Below, piece by piece: positions 50,042 to 57,927 of a stretch of 64,000 nucleotides of DNA. The first letter of the stretch is position 1. Every line of letters starts with the position of its first letter. The translations under genes were made by a program, and so were the position numbers. The notes under the pieces are model-generated. The model was given only the letters and a program-made list of their open reading frames with translations. It was not told the origin of the DNA and ran no database searches. This DNA is from an uncultured Oscillospiraceae bacterium (GTDB lineage Bacteria > Bacillota > Clostridia > Oscillospirales > Oscillospiraceae): the NCBI GenBank assembly GCA_947625845.1, contig CANQQB010000001.1:58764-122763 (forward strand), in the 5' to 3' direction.

Positions 50042-50773
50042 TCACGGCTCCGCCTCCCCCTGGGCAGGGCACAGCAGCACGGTCATGGGGTTGCCGCGCC
50101 TGTCGGACACCGACACACGGGCAGGACTGGCGGGGAAGGGAAAGCGGATGGAGCCGGCCTGTTCGTCCAGCTCGACGCTTTCCAGGTCTTCGCCTGTGTC
50201 CGCGTCGGTCACCGAGACGCTCCGCCAGTCCACGCCGGAACCGCCTTCGTCGGCCAGATAGAGGATCATCATGCCGTCCCGGGTCATGTCCCGGACAAGC
50301 TCGGGGGCCTTATCGTCCACGCCGTCCACGGGTACGTCCAGGGTGGTGACCCGTCCCGCGAAGGTCCGGGCCGTCAGGGTCAGCGTGCCGTTTTTGGGCG
50401 CGTCTACCCGATAGTTGCCGGCGTCCAGCAGCTCCACCTTCACCGGTACGCCGTCCAGCTCCGCCGTCACGCTGTCCAGCAGCGGCGTCATGCGCAGCGA
50501 AAAACGCACGGCCACGGACCCGGCGTCGCTGTCCGCCGCCACGTCCTGAAAAGCCGCCGGGACACCCAGCAGCACCCATACGCCGACGGCCGCCAGCACG
50601 ATGGCCAGCGCCACCGCCAGCCGGGGCAGAAAATATTTCCAGGCCGCCGCACGGCGGCTGGGAGCGCCGCCGGTCTTGCCGGGCTCCAGACCCAGCTTGG
50701 GCATCATCTCCCGCAGCAGGGCGTCCCGGTCGCCGCGGCCGCCTTCCGGCGCCATATCGGTATGGTCCACCAT
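50042..50773 (-). CDS. Single-pass membrane protein, possible anti-sigma partner
   Basis: 243 aa from ATG 50773 (MVDHTDMAPEGGRGDRDALL), preceded by AAGGAAG. A cytoplasmic N-terminus of about 48 residues has no zinc-finger. A membrane helix follows (LAVALAIVLAAVGVWVLLGV), then an extracytoplasmic part of about 170 residues with Ig-like beta segments (VAVRFSLRMTPLLDSVTAEL, GTLTLTARTFAGRVTTLDVP). The domain resembles the Ig-like tails of some clostridial anti-sigma proteins. The tie to the following sigma gene is by position only. Confidence 0.7.
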   Translation of the reverse strand: MVDHTDMAPEGGRGDRDALLREMMPKLGLEPGKTGGAPSRRAAAWKYFLPRLAVALAIVLAAVGVWVLLGVPAAFQDVAADSDAGSVAVRFSLRMTPLLDSVTAELDGVPVKVELLDAGNYRVDAPKNGTLTLTARTFAGRVTTLDVPVDGVDDKAPELVRDMTRDGMMILYLADEGGSGVDWRSVSVTDADTGEDLESVELDEQAGSIRFPFPASPARVSVSDRRGNPMTVLLCPAQGEAEP

Positions 50774-50816
50774 ATATGCACTTCCTTTTCCAGAGGGATC
50801 GCGTCGAACAAATTGC

Positions 50817-50845
50817 ATTATACTCAATTTGCCCGCTCATTGCAA
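50817..50845 (-). promoter_or_regulatory. SigA promoter of the membrane-protein/sigma operon
   Basis: On the minus strand, TTGCAA (50840-50845), 17-bp spacer, perfect TATAAT (50817-50822). Confidence 0.65.
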
Positions 50846-50861
50846 GGACTTTTCTTCCCGC

Positions 50862-50890
50862 TTGACATCCGGTCGTGCCCGCGGTATCGT
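50862..50890 (+). promoter_or_regulatory. SigA promoter of the macro-domain gene
   Basis: Perfect TTGACA (50862-50867), 17-bp spacer, TATCGT (50885-50890), 37 bases before the ATG; GACAGGAGGGG lies at Shine-Dalgarno distance. Confidence 0.6.
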
Positions 50891-50927
50891 ATAAAGTAAA
50901 GCGAAAACGCGACAGGAGGGGAACGTC

Positions 50928-51980
50928 ATGCCGCTGGTAATGGTGCGAAACGACATCACCCATATGCAGGTGGACGCCATCGTGAACGCCGCGCAGCCGG
51001 AACTGCTGGGGGGAGGCGGGGTGGACGGGGCCATCCACAAGGCCGCCGGACCGGGGCTGCTGGAAGAGTGCCGGACCCTGGGCGGGTGCGAACGGGGCCA
51101 GGCCAAGCTCACGAAGGGGTACAACCTGCCCTGCAAATACGTCATCCACACGGTGGGACCCGTCTATGAGGACGGCCGGCACGGGGAGGAACAGGTACTG
51201 CGAAGCTGCTACCGCTCGTCCCTGGCTCTGGCCAAGGCCTGCGGCTGTCAAACCGTGGCCTTCCCGCTCATCTCCGCCGGGGTGTACGGCTATCCAAAGG
51301 ACCAGGCTCTGCGGGTGGCGGTGGACGCCATCAGCGGGTTCCTGCTGGAAAACACGGACGCCGACGAGATGACGGTGTCCCTGGTGGTGTTCAGCCCCAC
51401 GCCATTCCTGCTGAGCAAGAAGCTGTTCCCGGACGTGCATGAGTACATAGACGACCACTATGTGGACACCCACTATGACGCCTGCTCCGCACGGATGCGT
51501 CAGGCTCAGTTCGAGACAAGGACGGGAGAATTTGCCCCGCCGCCGGCCGCCGCGCGGTCTTTTGCCGCCGCCGCGCCAAAAGCCGCGCCAAGGGCCGCAC
51601 GGGAGCCTTATCGTACGCTGAAAAAGCTGCTGGGACAGATCGACGAGAGCTTCACCCAGATGCTCCTGCGCAAGATCGACGAAAAGGGCATGACCGACGC
51701 GCAGTGCTACAAAAAGGCCAACATCGACCGGAAGCTCTTTTCCAAGATACGCTCCGACGTGCACTATAAGCCCAGCAAGGCCACGGCCTTGGCCTTCGCC
51801 ATCGCTCTGGAGCTGCCCCTGGCCGAGACGGAGGACCTGCTGGCCAAGGCGGGGTATGCCCTGTCCCCCGCCAGCAAATTCGATGTGATCGTGGAGTACT
51901 TCATCCGCCGGGGCAACTATAACATCTTCGAGATCAACGAGGCTCTGTTCGCCTTTGACCAGAACCTGCTGGGGGCGTAA
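50928..51980 (+). CDS. Macro domain protein with C-terminal HTH-like domain
   Basis: 350 aa. Residues 1-165 form a macro (ADP-ribose-binding) domain: [40 protein letters not shown] and [17 protein letters not shown], with the Asn and Gly-rich loops of active MacroD/YmdB-like ADP-ribose or O-acetyl-ADP-ribose hydrolases. An Ala/Pro-rich linker (about 200-225) leads to a helical domain: [39 protein letters not shown] and [20 protein letters not shown]. It resembles an XRE-type HTH and is known as a C-terminal module in other clostridial proteins. DNA binding is an inference. Confidence 0.85.
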   Translation: MPLVMVRNDITHMQVDAIVNAAQPELLGGGGVDGAIHKAAGPGLLEECRTLGGCERGQAKLTKGYNLPCKYVIHTVGPVYEDGRHGEEQVLRSCYRSSLALAKACGCQTVAFPLISAGVYGYPKDQALRVAVDAISGFLLENTDADEMTVSLVVFSPTPFLLSKKLFPDVHEYIDDHYVDTHYDACSARMRQAQFETRTGEFAPPPAAARSFAAAAPKAAPRAAREPYRTLKKLLGQIDESFTQMLLRKIDEKGMTDAQCYKKANIDRKLFSKIRSDVHYKPSKATALAFAIALELPLAETEDLLAKAGYALSPASKFDVIVEYFIRRGNYNIFEINEALFAFDQNLLGA

Positions 51981-51989
51981 TGGGGCGCG

Positions 51990-52113
51990 TGGGGGGGCAA
52001 TCCCCCCGCCCGCCGATGGCGGGCACCCCCCTTTGACAAGGGGGGCTTTCGATATTGTGCGCCTGCGGCGCGATTTAAAATCCCACGCGTCCACGGCGGA
52101 GCCGGGGACGCGT
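51990..52113. repeat. Type D and type B repeats with CGCC motif
   Basis: Type D at 51990-52053 (GCCCGCCGATGGCGGGC stem and CCCCCCTTTGACAAGGGGGG stem), then TTGTGCGCCTGCGGCGCG, then a diverged type B copy at 52075-52113 (GTCCACGGCGGAGCCGGGGA). Confidence 0.8.
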
Positions 52114-52147
52114 TAAGTGGATCAAAGACAAGAGGGATGATCATTTC

Positions 52148-52918
52148 ATGAGAATTGCTGCGTATCAATTTTCAGTATCTGGAAATATTCGTGAGAATTA
52201 TAAAGAAATCGAAAAAGCAATATATCTTGCCAAAAACGAGGACGTTCGTTTGATCATATTCCCTGAGTGTGCATTGACCGGGTATCCTCCGAGAAATATA
52301 CCGGATTCGTCATGCGTGGATTTTGACCTTGTCCAAACAAAGTGCGAAAAACTTCAGTCAATAGCCGACAAAAAGGATATTTCCTTTATTGTTGGGGCTG
52401 TATTCAAAGAAAATGCAATATACAATAGAGCGACGCTGTTTCGGCCTGATCGTCCAATGGAATTCTATGACAAGCGCGCCTTGTGGGGCTGGGATAAGGA
52501 CAATTTCGCAAAAGGCAGTCACGATGGAATATTTGAACTGGAAGGGATAAGATTTGGAATGAGGATCTGCTTTGAAGTAAGATTTCCCGAATTCTTTCGA
52601 GAACTATACAGGCGAAATACGGATATTGATCTGGTCCTGTTCCATGATGTGGCGGATATTGACGATAAAGAACGATATGACCTGATCAAAGGGCACTTAC
52701 AAACCAGGGCAGTCGAAAATGTTACTACCACCGTTTCTGTAAATGCTGTTTCGCCATTCCAAACGGCCCCGACGATGGTCGTCGGAAAATCGGGCCAGTG
52801 CATAAAAGAGTGTGCCAGGAACAAACCGGAACTTCTGATTTATGATTTTGAAAAGACAGAGAATGATTTTGGCGAAAAGGGAAGAACATCCATATCGGAT
52901 GAACTGTTATTTATCTGA
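52148..52918 (+). CDS. Carbon-nitrogen hydrolase (nitrilase superfamily)
   Basis: 256-aa amidase-type enzyme. The catalytic triad is Glu in IIFPECALTGYPPRN, Lys in MEFYDKRALWGWD and Cys in FGMRICFEVRFPEF. These match the Glu-Lys-Cys triad of the superfamily and lie close to the glutaminase domains of NAD synthetases and stand-alone amidases. The substrate is not clear. The gene is clearly AT-rich compared with its neighbours (roughly 42% GC by eye) and is bracketed by repeat blocks, so it was probably acquired recently. ATG 52148 follows GAGGGATGATC. Confidence 0.88.
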   Translation: MRIAAYQFSVSGNIRENYKEIEKAIYLAKNEDVRLIIFPECALTGYPPRNIPDSSCVDFDLVQTKCEKLQSIADKKDISFIVGAVFKENAIYNRATLFRPDRPMEFYDKRALWGWDKDNFAKGSHDGIFELEGIRFGMRICFEVRFPEFFRELYRRNTDIDLVLFHDVADIDDKERYDLIKGHLQTRAVENVTTTVSVNAVSPFQTAPTMVVGKSGQCIKECARNKPELLIYDFEKTENDFGEKGRTSISDELLFI

Positions 52919-52924
52919 AAAATA

Positions 52925-53143
52925 ATGTGCGCCTGCGGCGCGATTTGAATATCTCTCCCTCAGTCAGCGCCGATGGCGCTGACAGCCCCCTCGTCAGAGG
53001 GGGCCGGCCCCTCCGGGGCCGATTTCGGGGGCAAAGCCCCCGCCTCCCTCTGACGAGGGAGGTGGCGCGGCGAATGCCGCGACGGAAGGAGAGAAACATC
53101 AAAATCCAACGCGTCCACGGCGTGAGCCGGGGACACCTTTGAT
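52925..53143. repeat. CGCC motif, type A and type B repeats
   Basis: GTGCGCCTGCGGCGCG (52927-52942), full type A (52952-53094, right end GAAGGAGAGA) and type B (53096-53143). About 300 bases between the nitrilase and VWA genes hold only this block and the hairpin at 53174. Confidence 0.85.
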
Positions 53144-53173
53144 TTGTCGCTTCGCGGGCGACCACATCAAGAC

Positions 53174-53221
53174 AAAAACCTCCTATACTGTGACCATCAA
53201 AACACAGTACAGGAGGTTTTT
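53174..53221 (+). promoter_or_regulatory. Near-perfect hairpin that pairs with the VWA gene's Shine-Dalgarno
   Basis: The arm AAAAACCTCCTATACTGTG (53174-53192) pairs with CACAGTACAGGAGGTTTTT (53203-53221), 18 of 19 positions, around a 10-base loop. The second arm contains AGGAGG, the ribosome-binding site of the gene that starts at 53225. The same layout (A5 - stem - T5) also resembles a terminator. Confidence 0.75.
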
Positions 53222-53224
53222 ATC

Positions 53225-53869
53225 ATGAAAAACAACATCACGGAGCTGGTATTCATCCTCGACCGGAGCGGGTCCATGAGCGGCCTGGAAAGGGACACCA
53301 TCGGCGGCTTCAACGCCATGCTGGAAAAGCAGAAGAAGGAGCCGGGCGAGGCGTTCGTGAGCACGTACCTTTTCGACAACACCGCGGAGCTCATCCACGA
53401 CCGGGTCCCCATCCGGGAGGTGCCGGACATGACCGACCGGGTCTACTACGTCCGGGGATGCACGGCGCTGCTGGACGCCGTGGGCGGGGCCATCGACCAC
53501 ATCAAGAGCATCCACCGCTACGCCAGGCCGGAGGACGTGCCCGAGCACACGTTGTTCGTCATCACCACCGACGGCATGGAAAATGCCAGCCATCATTATT
53601 CCGCCGAAAAGGTCAAGGCGATGATCGAGCATGAGAAGGAGAAGTACGGCTGGGAATTTCTGTTCCTGGGGGCCAACATCGACGCGGTGGCCGCGGCGGG
53701 CAATATCGGCATCGGCGCGGACAGGGCCGTGAGCTTCCACAACGACAGCGTGGGCATCGCGACGAACTACGAGACCGTGGCGTGCGCCGTCTCCGCCGTG
53801 CGCGGCGCCAAACCCCTGACGGCGCGCTGGAAGGAGAAGATCGAGCAGGACTTCCAGTCGCGGAAATAA
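53225..53869 (+). CDS. VWA domain protein with MIDAS motif
   Basis: 214 aa, almost entirely one von Willebrand factor A domain. The MIDAS is complete: DRSGSMSG (DxSxS, residues 12-19), the Thr in VRGCTALLDAVGGAI and Asp in VITTDGMENASHH. No signal peptide or membrane segment is seen, so it is cytosolic. It resembles TerY-like or chaperone-type VWA proteins that act with ATPases or in metal-linked assemblies. ATG 53225 is immediately after the hairpin that can mask its AGGAGG. It lies between the nitrilase and the ARH operon. Confidence 0.88.
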   Translation: MKNNITELVFILDRSGSMSGLERDTIGGFNAMLEKQKKEPGEAFVSTYLFDNTAELIHDRVPIREVPDMTDRVYYVRGCTALLDAVGGAIDHIKSIHRYARPEDVPEHTLFVITTDGMENASHHYSAEKVKAMIEHEKEKYGWEFLFLGANIDAVAAAGNIGIGADRAVSFHNDSVGIATNYETVACAVSAVRGAKPLTARWKEKIEQDFQSRK

Positions 53870-53885
53870 TGCCCGCAGCGCTTCC

Positions 53886-53913
53886 TTGACTTTCCGGGCA
53901 AAGACCGTATAAT
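53886..53913 (+). promoter_or_regulatory. SigA promoter of the orphan/ARH/GH3 operon
   Basis: TTGACT (53886-53891), 16-bp spacer, perfect TATAAT (53908-53913), 35 bases before the ATG at 53949. Confidence 0.65.
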
Positions 53914-53948
53914 CGAAGCAGGAGTATGCTTGCAAAGGAGGCGGCGCT

Positions 53949-54476
53949 ATGGCGAACACACCGAGAGTACCCGGTCGGAGCTGGGCGGGGGCTATGCTCC
54001 CCCATCCGGCGGGGGAAGGACGGCGGATCAGGCACGTCGGCGGAGGCGGTATTTCGGAGAGCGCCAGCGTGCGCCTCAAGTGGTGCAGCCGGGAGACGGA
54101 CGATGCCGGGAAGCCAAAAAGGGCGCGCAGACCATGGGGGATAAAGCTCGTTTTTCCGGGCTTTCTCTTTTTCGCCGCGGGGCTTCCCTACCTGGGGCGG
54201 AAAACGCTGGTGTTCCGGCAGGAGAAGCACAGCCCCTGGGCCAGGGATATTTACGGCCGGGACGTGCTGGCGCTGCGGGAGAGGTTCCCATGCTTCGACA
54301 GCGCGGACTATAGGCATGAGAAAAGGTATTTCCGCTGGGTTTTCCTCTGCTGGCGCGGGCATCTCACCTGCGTGTATCACACGGACAAAACGCCGTTCGT
54401 CACCGTGACGGAGGACGCGCGGGACGTGGAGGACTGGTGCTGGGGGCAGATAAGCAAACTGGCGCATTTCGAGTAA
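53949..54476 (+). CDS. Uncharacterised protein upstream of the ADP-ribosylglycohydrolase gene
   Basis: 175 aa, not recognised. The start is supported by AAAGGAGG seven bases before the ATG and by a promoter upstream. The first 60 residues are basic and low in complexity. The part from about residue 65 looks like a folded domain rich in aromatic residues and Arg (KLVFPGFLFFAAGLPYLGRK, FPCFDSADYRHEKRYFRWVF, WCWGQISKLAHF). One hydrophobic stretch (FPGFLFFAAGLPYLG) is too short and interrupted to be a clear membrane helix. It precedes the ARH gene by 13 bases, so they are probably cotranscribed. Confidence 0.65.
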   Translation: MANTPRVPGRSWAGAMLPHPAGEGRRIRHVGGGGISESASVRLKWCSRETDDAGKPKRARRPWGIKLVFPGFLFFAAGLPYLGRKTLVFRQEKHSPWARDIYGRDVLALRERFPCFDSADYRHEKRYFRWVFLCWRGHLTCVYHTDKTPFVTVTEDARDVEDWCWGQISKLAHFE

Positions 54477-54489
54477 AGGAGGGAGCGCT

Positions 54490-55497
54490 ATGCGGGATCT
54501 GAACAAATTCAAGGGCTGTCTCACAGGCGGCGCGGCGGGAGACGCATTGGGCTATCCGGTGGAATTTATGTCCGCCGCGGCCATCAACAAACTGTATGGG
54601 CCGCGGGGCATCAGGGACTACGCGCTGCGCCGCGGCGTGGCGGAGATATCCGACGACACCCAAATGACCCTGTTCACCGCCGAGGGCCTGATCGCGGGCG
54701 GCGGCAACGTGGACGCCATCCGGGCGTGCTACCGGGACTGGTACCGGACCCAGACGGAAAAGTATCCGCTGCCGGCGGGGGACGGCCACTGTCGGCTGGC
54801 CGACGTGCCGGGGCTGTTCAGCCGCCGTGCGCCGGGCAACACCTGTATGTCCGCTCTGGCGGCGGGTGGGAACGGGACCATGGAAAAGCCCCTCAACCAC
54901 AGTCGGGGCTGCGGCGGCGTCATGCGGGCCGCGCCGGTGGGGCTTTATTTCCTGGACAGCGGCGTGGACCAGGCCGAGATCGACCGTCTGGCCGCGCAGG
55001 CGGCGGCGCTGACCCACGGCCATGAGCTGGGGTATCTGCCGGCGGCGATGCTGGCGCATATCGTTGCCCGCGCGGCCGGTTTTGGCGACACGGCGGCCGC
55101 GGCGGTACAGGACGCCATGGACGCGATGCCGGCGGTGTTCCCGGAGGCCAGGCACATGGGCGCGCTGCTGGCCCTTATGGAAAAGGCGGTCACGCTCGCC
55201 GGCGGGGACATGGACGACCGGACCGCCATCGGACAGCTTGGCGAGGGCTGGGTGGGAGACGAGGCTCTGGCCATCGGCGTGTACTGCGCGGTGAAATACC
55301 CCCATGATTTTGAAAAGGGCGTCGCCGCCGCCGTGAACCACGACGGGGACAGCGACTCCACCGGGTCCGTCACCGGCAATATCCTGGGCGCTGCCCTGGG
55401 CTGTGACGCCATCCCGCGCAAGTATCTGGACAGGCTGGAGATGCTTGACGTGATCGAGAAGACGGCGGAGGACCTGTGGCGCCGGGAAGGGAGATAA
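54490..55497 (+). CDS. ADP-ribosylglycohydrolase (DraG/ARH) family protein
   Basis: 335-aa all-helical Mg-dependent hydrolase that removes ADP-ribose from proteins or cleaves ADP-ribose derivatives. Motifs: CLTGGAAGDALGYPVEF, the first metal site EISDDTQMTLFTAEGL (Asp55, Asp56, Thr57), and the second metal site NHDGDSDSTGSVTGNILGA near residue 286. All metal ligands are present. ATG 54490 follows [13 protein letters not shown]3 follows after ten bases. The macro-domain gene 3.5 kb upstream acts on the same chemistry, which suggests an ADP-ribose theme in this island; substrates are unknown. Confidence 0.92.
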   Translation: MRDLNKFKGCLTGGAAGDALGYPVEFMSAAAINKLYGPRGIRDYALRRGVAEISDDTQMTLFTAEGLIAGGGNVDAIRACYRDWYRTQTEKYPLPAGDGHCRLADVPGLFSRRAPGNTCMSALAAGGNGTMEKPLNHSRGCGGVMRAAPVGLYFLDSGVDQAEIDRLAAQAAALTHGHELGYLPAAMLAHIVARAAGFGDTAAAAVQDAMDAMPAVFPEARHMGALLALMEKAVTLAGGDMDDRTAIGQLGEGWVGDEALAIGVYCAVKYPHDFEKGVAAAVNHDGDSDSTGSVTGNILGAALGCDAIPRKYLDRLEMLDVIEKTAEDLWRREGR

Positions 55498-55507
55498 GGA
55501 GCGGGGT

Positions 55508-57649
55508 ATGAACAAAGAGAGGATCGACGAGTACAAAACGCGGGCCCATGAGCTGGTGGCGAAAATGACGCTGGAGGAAAAGGTATCCCAGATGCTCTTC
55601 AACGCTCCGGCCATCGACAGGCTGGGCGTGCCGGCCTACAACTGGTGGAACGAGGCGCTGCACGGGGTGGCGCGGGCCGGTACGGCCACGGTGTTCCCCC
55701 AGGCCATCGCAATGGCGGCCAGCTTCGACGAGGACCTGGTCCATACGGTGGGCGACGCCATATCCACCGAGGCAAGGGGCAAGTTCAATGCGCAGCAGCG
55801 GTACGGGGACCGGGATATCTACAAGGGCCTGACCATGTGGTCGCCTAACGTGAACATCTTCCGGGACCCCCGCTGGGGCCGGGGCCATGAGACGTACGGG
55901 GAGGACCCGTTTCTCACCGGCCGTCTGGGCGGCGCGTTCGTGCGGGGCATGCAGGGGGACGACCCGGACTATTTGAAGGCGGCGGCATGCGCCAAGCACT
56001 TCGCCGTCCACTCCGGGCCGGAGGAGCTGCGCCACCAGTTCGACGCGCAGGTGTCCAAACAGGACCTCTATGAGACGTACCTGCCCGCCTTTCAGGCACT
56101 GGTGCGGGAGGCGGGCGTGGAGGCCGTCATGGGCGCTTATAACCGGGTGAACGGGGAGCCATGCTGCGGCAGCAAGACGCTGTTGAAGGATATTTTACGG
56201 GGCCAATGGGGCTTTGACGGACACGTGGTGTCCGACTGCTGGGCCATCAAGGACTTTTACACGGGCCATCACGTCACGGCCAATGCCCGCCAGTCGGCGG
56301 CGCTGGCGGTGGAAAACGGCTGCGACGTGAACTGCGGCGAGGTGTTCTTAAACCTCATCCAGGCGGTCCGGGAGGGGCTTGTCGGCGAGGACAGGATCAC
56401 CCGGGCCTGCGAGCGGCTGTTCACCACCCGGATGAAGCTGGGCCTGTTTGAAAAGCCGGGGACGGTTCCCTATGACGGGATAGACTACAGCGTGGTGGAC
56501 AGCCCCGAAGTGAAGGCGCTCAATCTGGACGCGGCGAGGCGGTGTGTGACGCTCCTGAAAAACGACGGGCTGCTGCCGCTGGATAAGTCGAAAATCAGGA
56601 CTCTGGGCGTGATCGGTCCCAACGCCGACAACCGCCGGGCTCTGGTGGGCAACTATGAGGGCACCGCCTCCCGGTACGAGACGGTGCTGGAGGGGTTGGA
56701 GGACTATCTGGGCGGCGACGTGCGGGTGGTCTATTCCCAGGGCTGCCACCTCTTCATGGACAGGGCGGAGGGCCTGGGTCAGGCCAACGATAGGCTGTCC
56801 GAGGTGAAGGCCGTGTGCAGGGAAAGCGACGTGGTGGTGGCCGTGCTGGGTCTGGACCCCAGTCTGGAGGGCGAGGAGGGCGACCAGGGCAACGCCCACG
56901 CCAGCGGCGATAAAAAGGACCTGCGCCTGCCCGGCTTGCAGGAGAAAATCTTGCAGGCCATCGTGGAAAGCGGAAAGAGCGTGGTGCTGGTAGTGCTCAG
57001 CGGCAGCGCTTTGGCTCTGGACTGGGCCGAGAAAAACGTCAACGCCATATTGCAGGGCTGGTACCCCGGCGCGCGGGGTGGTACGGCCATCGCCGAGACG
57101 CTGTTCGGGGACAACTGCCCGGAGGGACGGCTGCCTGTGACGTTCTACGGCGAGAGCCAGACGCTGCCCGACTTCACCGATTACGCCATGAAGGGCCGGA
57201 CCTACCGGTATCTGGACAGCGAACCGCTCTATCCCTTCGGGTACGGGCTGTCCTATACCACCTTCGCCTTTGACCGCCAGGCGCTGTCCACCGATACGGT
57301 CACGGCGGACGGTCTGGCCGTGACGTGCCGGGTGCGGAACACCGGCGCTTACGCCTCCCGCGTGCCGGTGCAGGTGTATGTGAAGGCACGCCGGCCCGAT
57401 ACGCCTAACGCCCAGTTGAAGGGGCTTCAAAAGGTGGCTCTTGCGCCGGGGGAGGAAAAGGACGTGACCATTTCGCTGCCCGCCGCCGCCTTTGGCCTGT
57501 ACGACGACCAGGGCGTGCTCCGGGTGGAAAAGGGGGAGTACGACGTGTTCGTGGGCCAGTCCCAGCCGGACGGCCGCAGCCGGGCGCTGCTGGGCCAGGC
57601 CCCCGCGTCGCTCCGGGCCGTGTGCCGGGAGGGGTTCACGCTGGAGTGA
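55508..57649 (+). CDS. Glycoside hydrolase family 3 (beta-xylosidase/beta-glucosidase type)
   Basis: 713-aa cytosolic enzyme (no signal peptide). The barrel domain has YNWWNEALHGVARAG, typical of xylosidase-like GH3 proteins, then WSPNVNIFRDPRWGRGHETYG and CAKHFAVHSG (Lys163-His164). The nucleophile is Asp243 in HVVSDCWAIKDFY. The second domain (about 340-560) supplies the acid/base in GLDPSLEGEEGDQGNAHASG. A C-terminal FN3-like domain (about 590-700) has PVQVYVKARRPDTPNAQLKG. ATG 55508 follows AAGGAGCGGGGT. It is the last gene of the operon and is probably used for plant oligosaccharides. Confidence 0.94.
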   Translation: MNKERIDEYKTRAHELVAKMTLEEKVSQMLFNAPAIDRLGVPAYNWWNEALHGVARAGTATVFPQAIAMAASFDEDLVHTVGDAISTEARGKFNAQQRYGDRDIYKGLTMWSPNVNIFRDPRWGRGHETYGEDPFLTGRLGGAFVRGMQGDDPDYLKAAACAKHFAVHSGPEELRHQFDAQVSKQDLYETYLPAFQALVREAGVEAVMGAYNRVNGEPCCGSKTLLKDILRGQWGFDGHVVSDCWAIKDFYTGHHVTANARQSAALAVENGCDVNCGEVFLNLIQAVREGLVGEDRITRACERLFTTRMKLGLFEKPGTVPYDGIDYSVVDSPEVKALNLDAARRCVTLLKNDGLLPLDKSKIRTLGVIGPNADNRRALVGNYEGTASRYETVLEGLEDYLGGDVRVVYSQGCHLFMDRAEGLGQANDRLSEVKAVCRESDVVVAVLGLDPSLEGEEGDQGNAHASGDKKDLRLPGLQEKILQAIVESGKSVVLVVLSGSALALDWAEKNVNAILQGWYPGARGGTAIAETLFGDNCPEGRLPVTFYGESQTLPDFTDYAMKGRTYRYLDSEPLYPFGYGLSYTTFAFDRQALSTDTVTADGLAVTCRVRNTGAYASRVPVQVYVKARRPDTPNAQLKGLQKVALAPGEEKDVTISLPAAAFGLYDDQGVLRVEKGEYDVFVGQSQPDGRSRALLGQAPASLRAVCREGFTLE

Positions 57650-57654
57650 AACGA

Positions 57655-57686
57655 AAACAACACCCTGCCGTGGCAGGGTGTTGTTT
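57655..57686 (+). terminator. Terminator of the GH3 operon
   Basis: Perfect 15-bp stem AAACAACACCCTGCC / GGCAGGGTGTTGTTT with a two-base GT loop, six bases after the stop. Confidence 0.85.
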
Positions 57687-57732
57687 AAACAGTGGGGCTG
57701 CTGTTGCGCAAGGGGGAGCTGATGCGTAACTG

Positions 57733-57924
57733 TCTCTCCCTCAGTCAGCGCCAAAGGCGCTGACAGCCCCCTCGTCAGAGGGGGCCGGCCCCGTTGGGGC
57801 CGATTCGGGGGCATAGCCCCCGCCTCCCCCTGACGGGGGAGGTGGCGCGGCGCAAGCCGCGACGGAGGGAGAGAAACATTAAAATCCCACGCGTCCACGG
57901 CGTAAGCCGGGGACACCTTTGCGG
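57733..57924. repeat. Type A and type B repeats
   Basis: Full type A (57733-57874) followed by type B (57875-57924) in the gap between the convergent GH3 and MATE genes. Confidence 0.85.
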
Positions 57925-57927
57925 CGT

